A stretch of DNA of 7,198 bases, from positions 1-7,198 of the forward strand of contig CAZAYB010000160.1 of the NCBI GenBank assembly GCA_964489215.1, written 5' to 3'. Below are positions 5,597-7,198 of the stretch, in pieces (positions within the stretch are counted from its first letter, which is position 1; the number at the start of each line of letters is the position of its first letter). Under the pieces are notes generated by a model. That model saw only the letters and a program-made list of their open reading frames with translations. It searched no databases and had not been told where the DNA came from. Both the position numbers and the translations under genes were made by a program. Source of the DNA: CAZAYB01 sp964489215 (lineage in GTDB: Bacteria > Planctomycetota > Phycisphaerae > Sedimentisphaerales > Anaerohalosphaeraceae).

Positions 5597-5953
5597 ATGG
5601 ACAAAACCGACCCGATTATCAGCCTTGAGTACAAAAACGATATAACTGTAGCAACCTTGACAAGGGAAAGAATACTCGAAGACACCGATATACAGCAGCT
5701 CGAAGATGCGCTCTTGCCGCTTATACAGCAAAACGAAAACATTAATCTCTTGATAGATTTCAGTGAGGTAAAATTCCTCAGCAGTTCTGTACTCGGACTA
5801 TTGATTCGAATAAGCAAAAAAATTTATGAAAAACAAGGCAAGCTCACATTGTGTTCTATAGACCAGAAAATTTACGAGGTATTCAAAATTACCAGGCTTG
5901 AAAAAGTTTTTGACATAAAGCAAGACAAGCAACAGGCCATAGATCAGTTATAA
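5597..5953 (+). CDS. STAS-domain anti-sigma-factor antagonist (SpoIIAA/RsbV-like)
   Basis: This 118-residue cytoplasmic protein is a single STAS domain. In partner switching, the unphosphorylated form binds the anti-sigma kinase and frees the sigma factor, and phosphorylation on Ser reverses this. The core signature DFSEVKFLSSSVLGLLI occupies residues 54-70. By alignment with SpoIIAA (D-S-S-G-L-G) the phospho-acceptor should be S63, with Ser62 in place of the usual Asp before it and Val65 in place of Gly. A typical beta-strand start (ITVATLTRERILED, 16-29) precedes it. The ATG is supported by AGGAG at 5586-5590, six bases upstream. The cognate kinase is very probably the next gene. Its stop codon TAA (5951) is the only stop between the two genes, which share a reading frame. 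Confidence 0.92.
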   Translation: MDKTDPIISLEYKNDITVATLTRERILEDTDIQQLEDALLPLIQQNENINLLIDFSEVKFLSSSVLGLLIRISKKIYEKQGKLTLCSIDQKIYEVFKITRLEKVFDIKQDKQQAIDQL

Positions 5954-6010
5954 AAAATTTATAATATCGGACAGGCAAAAAAGCTGCCCCAGAATGGATT
6001 GTTTTTTTTA

Positions 6011-6442
6011 ATGCCCCCTCGACATACTTCAAAAAATAACATTAAAATACCAAGTACCGCTGAGGATGCCAGAGATGCTTTCAATACTATTGTGGATTTG
6101 GCAAAGAAGCATAAGTTCAGCGGTGACGACCTTTTTGCCATTATGCTCGCCCTTGAAGAGGCACTAATCAACGCCGTAAAACACGGAAACTGTGACGACC
6201 CAAATAAACCAGTCAAAATCGAATACAGAATTACAGACCAGACTTTTGAGATTACTGTTACAGACCAGGGCAATGGGTTTACATTAGAAGACCTACCCGA
6301 CCCAAGGAGTAAGGAAAATCTTCTAAAATGTTGCGGACGGGGAGTACTCTTAATAAAATCATACATGGATCAGGTGAAATATAATAAAAAGGGAAACAGT
6401 GTCTGGATGTTAAAGAACAAGGCTTCAGATGCCGAAAATTAA
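6011..6442 (+). CDS. anti-sigma regulatory serine kinase (RsbW/SpoIIAB-like, HATPase_c_2)
   Basis: This 143-residue GHKL-type ATPase is expected to bind a sigma factor and to phosphorylate the upstream STAS protein. All ATP-site boxes are present: the N box ALEEALINAVKHG (residues 47-59, with E50 and N54 placed like the Mg2+-coordinating pair of SpoIIAB), the G1 box TDQGNGF (84-90, D85) and the G2 box GRGVLLIKSYMD (109-120). Two adjacent cysteines (107-108) precede the G2 box. ATG at 6011 is preferred, although TTG at 5999 is in frame and neither has a good Shine-Dalgarno sequence. A run of eight T (6002-6009) sits directly before the ATG. No sigma factor gene is present in the window, so its target is encoded elsewhere. 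Confidence 0.9.
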   Translation: MPPRHTSKNNIKIPSTAEDARDAFNTIVDLAKKHKFSGDDLFAIMLALEEALINAVKHGNCDDPNKPVKIEYRITDQTFEITVTDQGNGFTLEDLPDPRSKENLLKCCGRGVLLIKSYMDQVKYNKKGNSVWMLKNKASDAEN

Positions 6443-6497
6443 AAAGGCTTAACGCTTCTGTAAACTTCTGAAAAATCAGTTAAAAACGGATTGTAAA

Positions 6498-7193
6498 ATG
6501 ATTAAAAGAATGTGCTTGTTATTTTTCCTGGCCTGGACGTTTACCATTGCTGTCTTCATCATTACCGGATGTGATTCAACCCAGCCGGGACAATATTCTT
6601 CTGCAAACTCAGCTGCTTACAAACTCGCCCGTGCAAAAAACCCTCACCAGAGATTAAACAGCAATAGCTCATACACCTCATCTTCGAACTCGTCCTATAA
6701 CAGCTGCTCCGCTATCCCGCTCGGCTGGAGAAACCCAATATACCCCGAAAGAAAATGGAACGCAATTATCATACATCACTCTGCTACACAAAACGGAAAC
6801 GCAAGCATCTTCCACCGCTGGCACAGAGACGTAAACAATTGGCTCGGTGTTGGATACAACTTCGTCATAGGAAATGGTTCTGACAGCGGCGACGGACAGA
6901 TAGAAACAACCTTCAGATGGACTAGACAGATACAGGGTGCACACTGCGGAGGTACGCCGAACAACTGGGCAAATGAACTGGGAATTGGTATATGCCTTGT
7001 CGGAGATTTTACTGACACTCAGCCCTCAAAAAGGCAGATGAAATCACTGGCAAATCTGGTTAATTACCTCGAGCAAAGATACAGAATACCCAAATACAGA
7101 ATCTACGGACACCGGGAAACACCCGGATATACTGGAAAAACAATGTGTCCGGGAACATATTTTAACATCAATAAGCTGAAAAACATGCTCTAA
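6498..7193 (+). CDS. lipoprotein N-acetylmuramoyl-L-alanine amidase (amidase_2/PGRP fold)
   Basis: This zinc amidase cleaves the bond between N-acetylmuramic acid and L-alanine in peptidoglycan or its fragments. A 24-residue signal peptide with a hydrophobic core (7-22) ends in ITG-C25, a lipobox, so the protein is probably lipid-anchored. Asp26 at +2 would retain it in the inner membrane under E. coli Lol rules, whose validity here is unknown. A Ser/Asn-rich linker (about 31-70) leads to the catalytic domain: IIIHHSAT (91-97, zinc ligand H93), GVGYNFVIG (117-125, Y120), GAHCGG (147-152), GIGICLVGDF (162-171), IYGHRE (202-207, ligand H205) and TMCPG (215-219, T215 and ligand C217). All expected zinc and catalytic residues are present, so it should be active. 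It follows the kinase gene by 55 bases on the same strand, probably as part of one unit. The 231-residue gene is complete. Confidence 0.92.
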   Translation: MIKRMCLLFFLAWTFTIAVFIITGCDSTQPGQYSSANSAAYKLARAKNPHQRLNSNSSYTSSSNSSYNSCSAIPLGWRNPIYPERKWNAIIIHHSATQNGNASIFHRWHRDVNNWLGVGYNFVIGNGSDSGDGQIETTFRWTRQIQGAHCGGTPNNWANELGIGICLVGDFTDTQPSKRQMKSLANLVNYLEQRYRIPKYRIYGHRETPGYTGKTMCPGTYFNINKLKNML

Positions 7194-7198
7194 TACAG

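Noticed and set aside
5959..6366. 135-codon minus-strand open frame opposite the kinase gene
   Set aside because: It is antisense to a well-conserved ATPase domain and its product shows no family resemblance.
6443..6497. Promoter or terminator between the kinase and amidase genes
   Set aside because: Only a 4-bp CTGA/TCAG dyad and a repeated CTTCTG are present, with no convincing -35/-10 pair or T-run hairpin.

Overview
The window looks like a stretch of bacterial chromosome. The gene style (frequent TTG starts, a UDPGP-family uridylyltransferase of the eukaryote-like type, and an RsbV/RsbW-like pair beside an envelope lipoprotein) would fit a planctomycete-type (PVC) bacterium, perhaps a member of Phycisphaerae. 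That placement is an impression from protein character only, since no marker gene is present. There are no rRNA or tRNA genes, CRISPR arrays, transposases or phage genes.

Layout. (1) Left block, plus strand, 1-4276: the 3' part of a UDP-sugar pyrophosphorylase gene cut by the window edge, then an Amidohydro_2-fold protein that has kept the first HxH metal motif but lost several other expected ligands, then, 20 bases later, a sodium-coupled NSS/SNF-family transporter with about four extra C-terminal membrane segments. A strong hairpin at 4311-4352 closes the block. (2) Middle block, minus strand, 5138-4460: an Rrf2-family regulator followed 16 bases later by a short MazG-like nucleotide pyrophosphohydrolase. 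This pair converges on the hairpin at 4311-4352. (3) A 458-base gene-free divergent region, 5139-5596, holding promoter-like elements and several inverted repeats, including a repeated CCTGAA motif. (4) Right block, plus strand, 5597-7193: a STAS-domain anti-sigma-factor antagonist, an RsbW/SpoIIAB-like anti-sigma kinase, and a lipoprotein with a PGRP/amidase_2 zinc amidase domain.

How the genes may work together. The right block resembles a partner-switching module: the kinase phosphorylates the STAS protein and probably sequesters a sigma factor encoded elsewhere, with a peptidoglycan amidase next to it. The amidohydrolase-like protein and the transporter are probably co-expressed, but their substrates cannot be read from the sequence. 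The Rrf2 protein lacks the cysteine trio of Fe-S-sensing members and may control its own promoter, the MazG gene, or both.

Most of the window consists of recognisable families. I do not see a clear-cut new system. The strongest oddities are the ligand-poor amidohydrolase beside an enlarged transporter with a changed outer-gate residue, the CCTGAA cluster in the divergent region, and the STAS and kinase frames being separated by a single in-frame stop.
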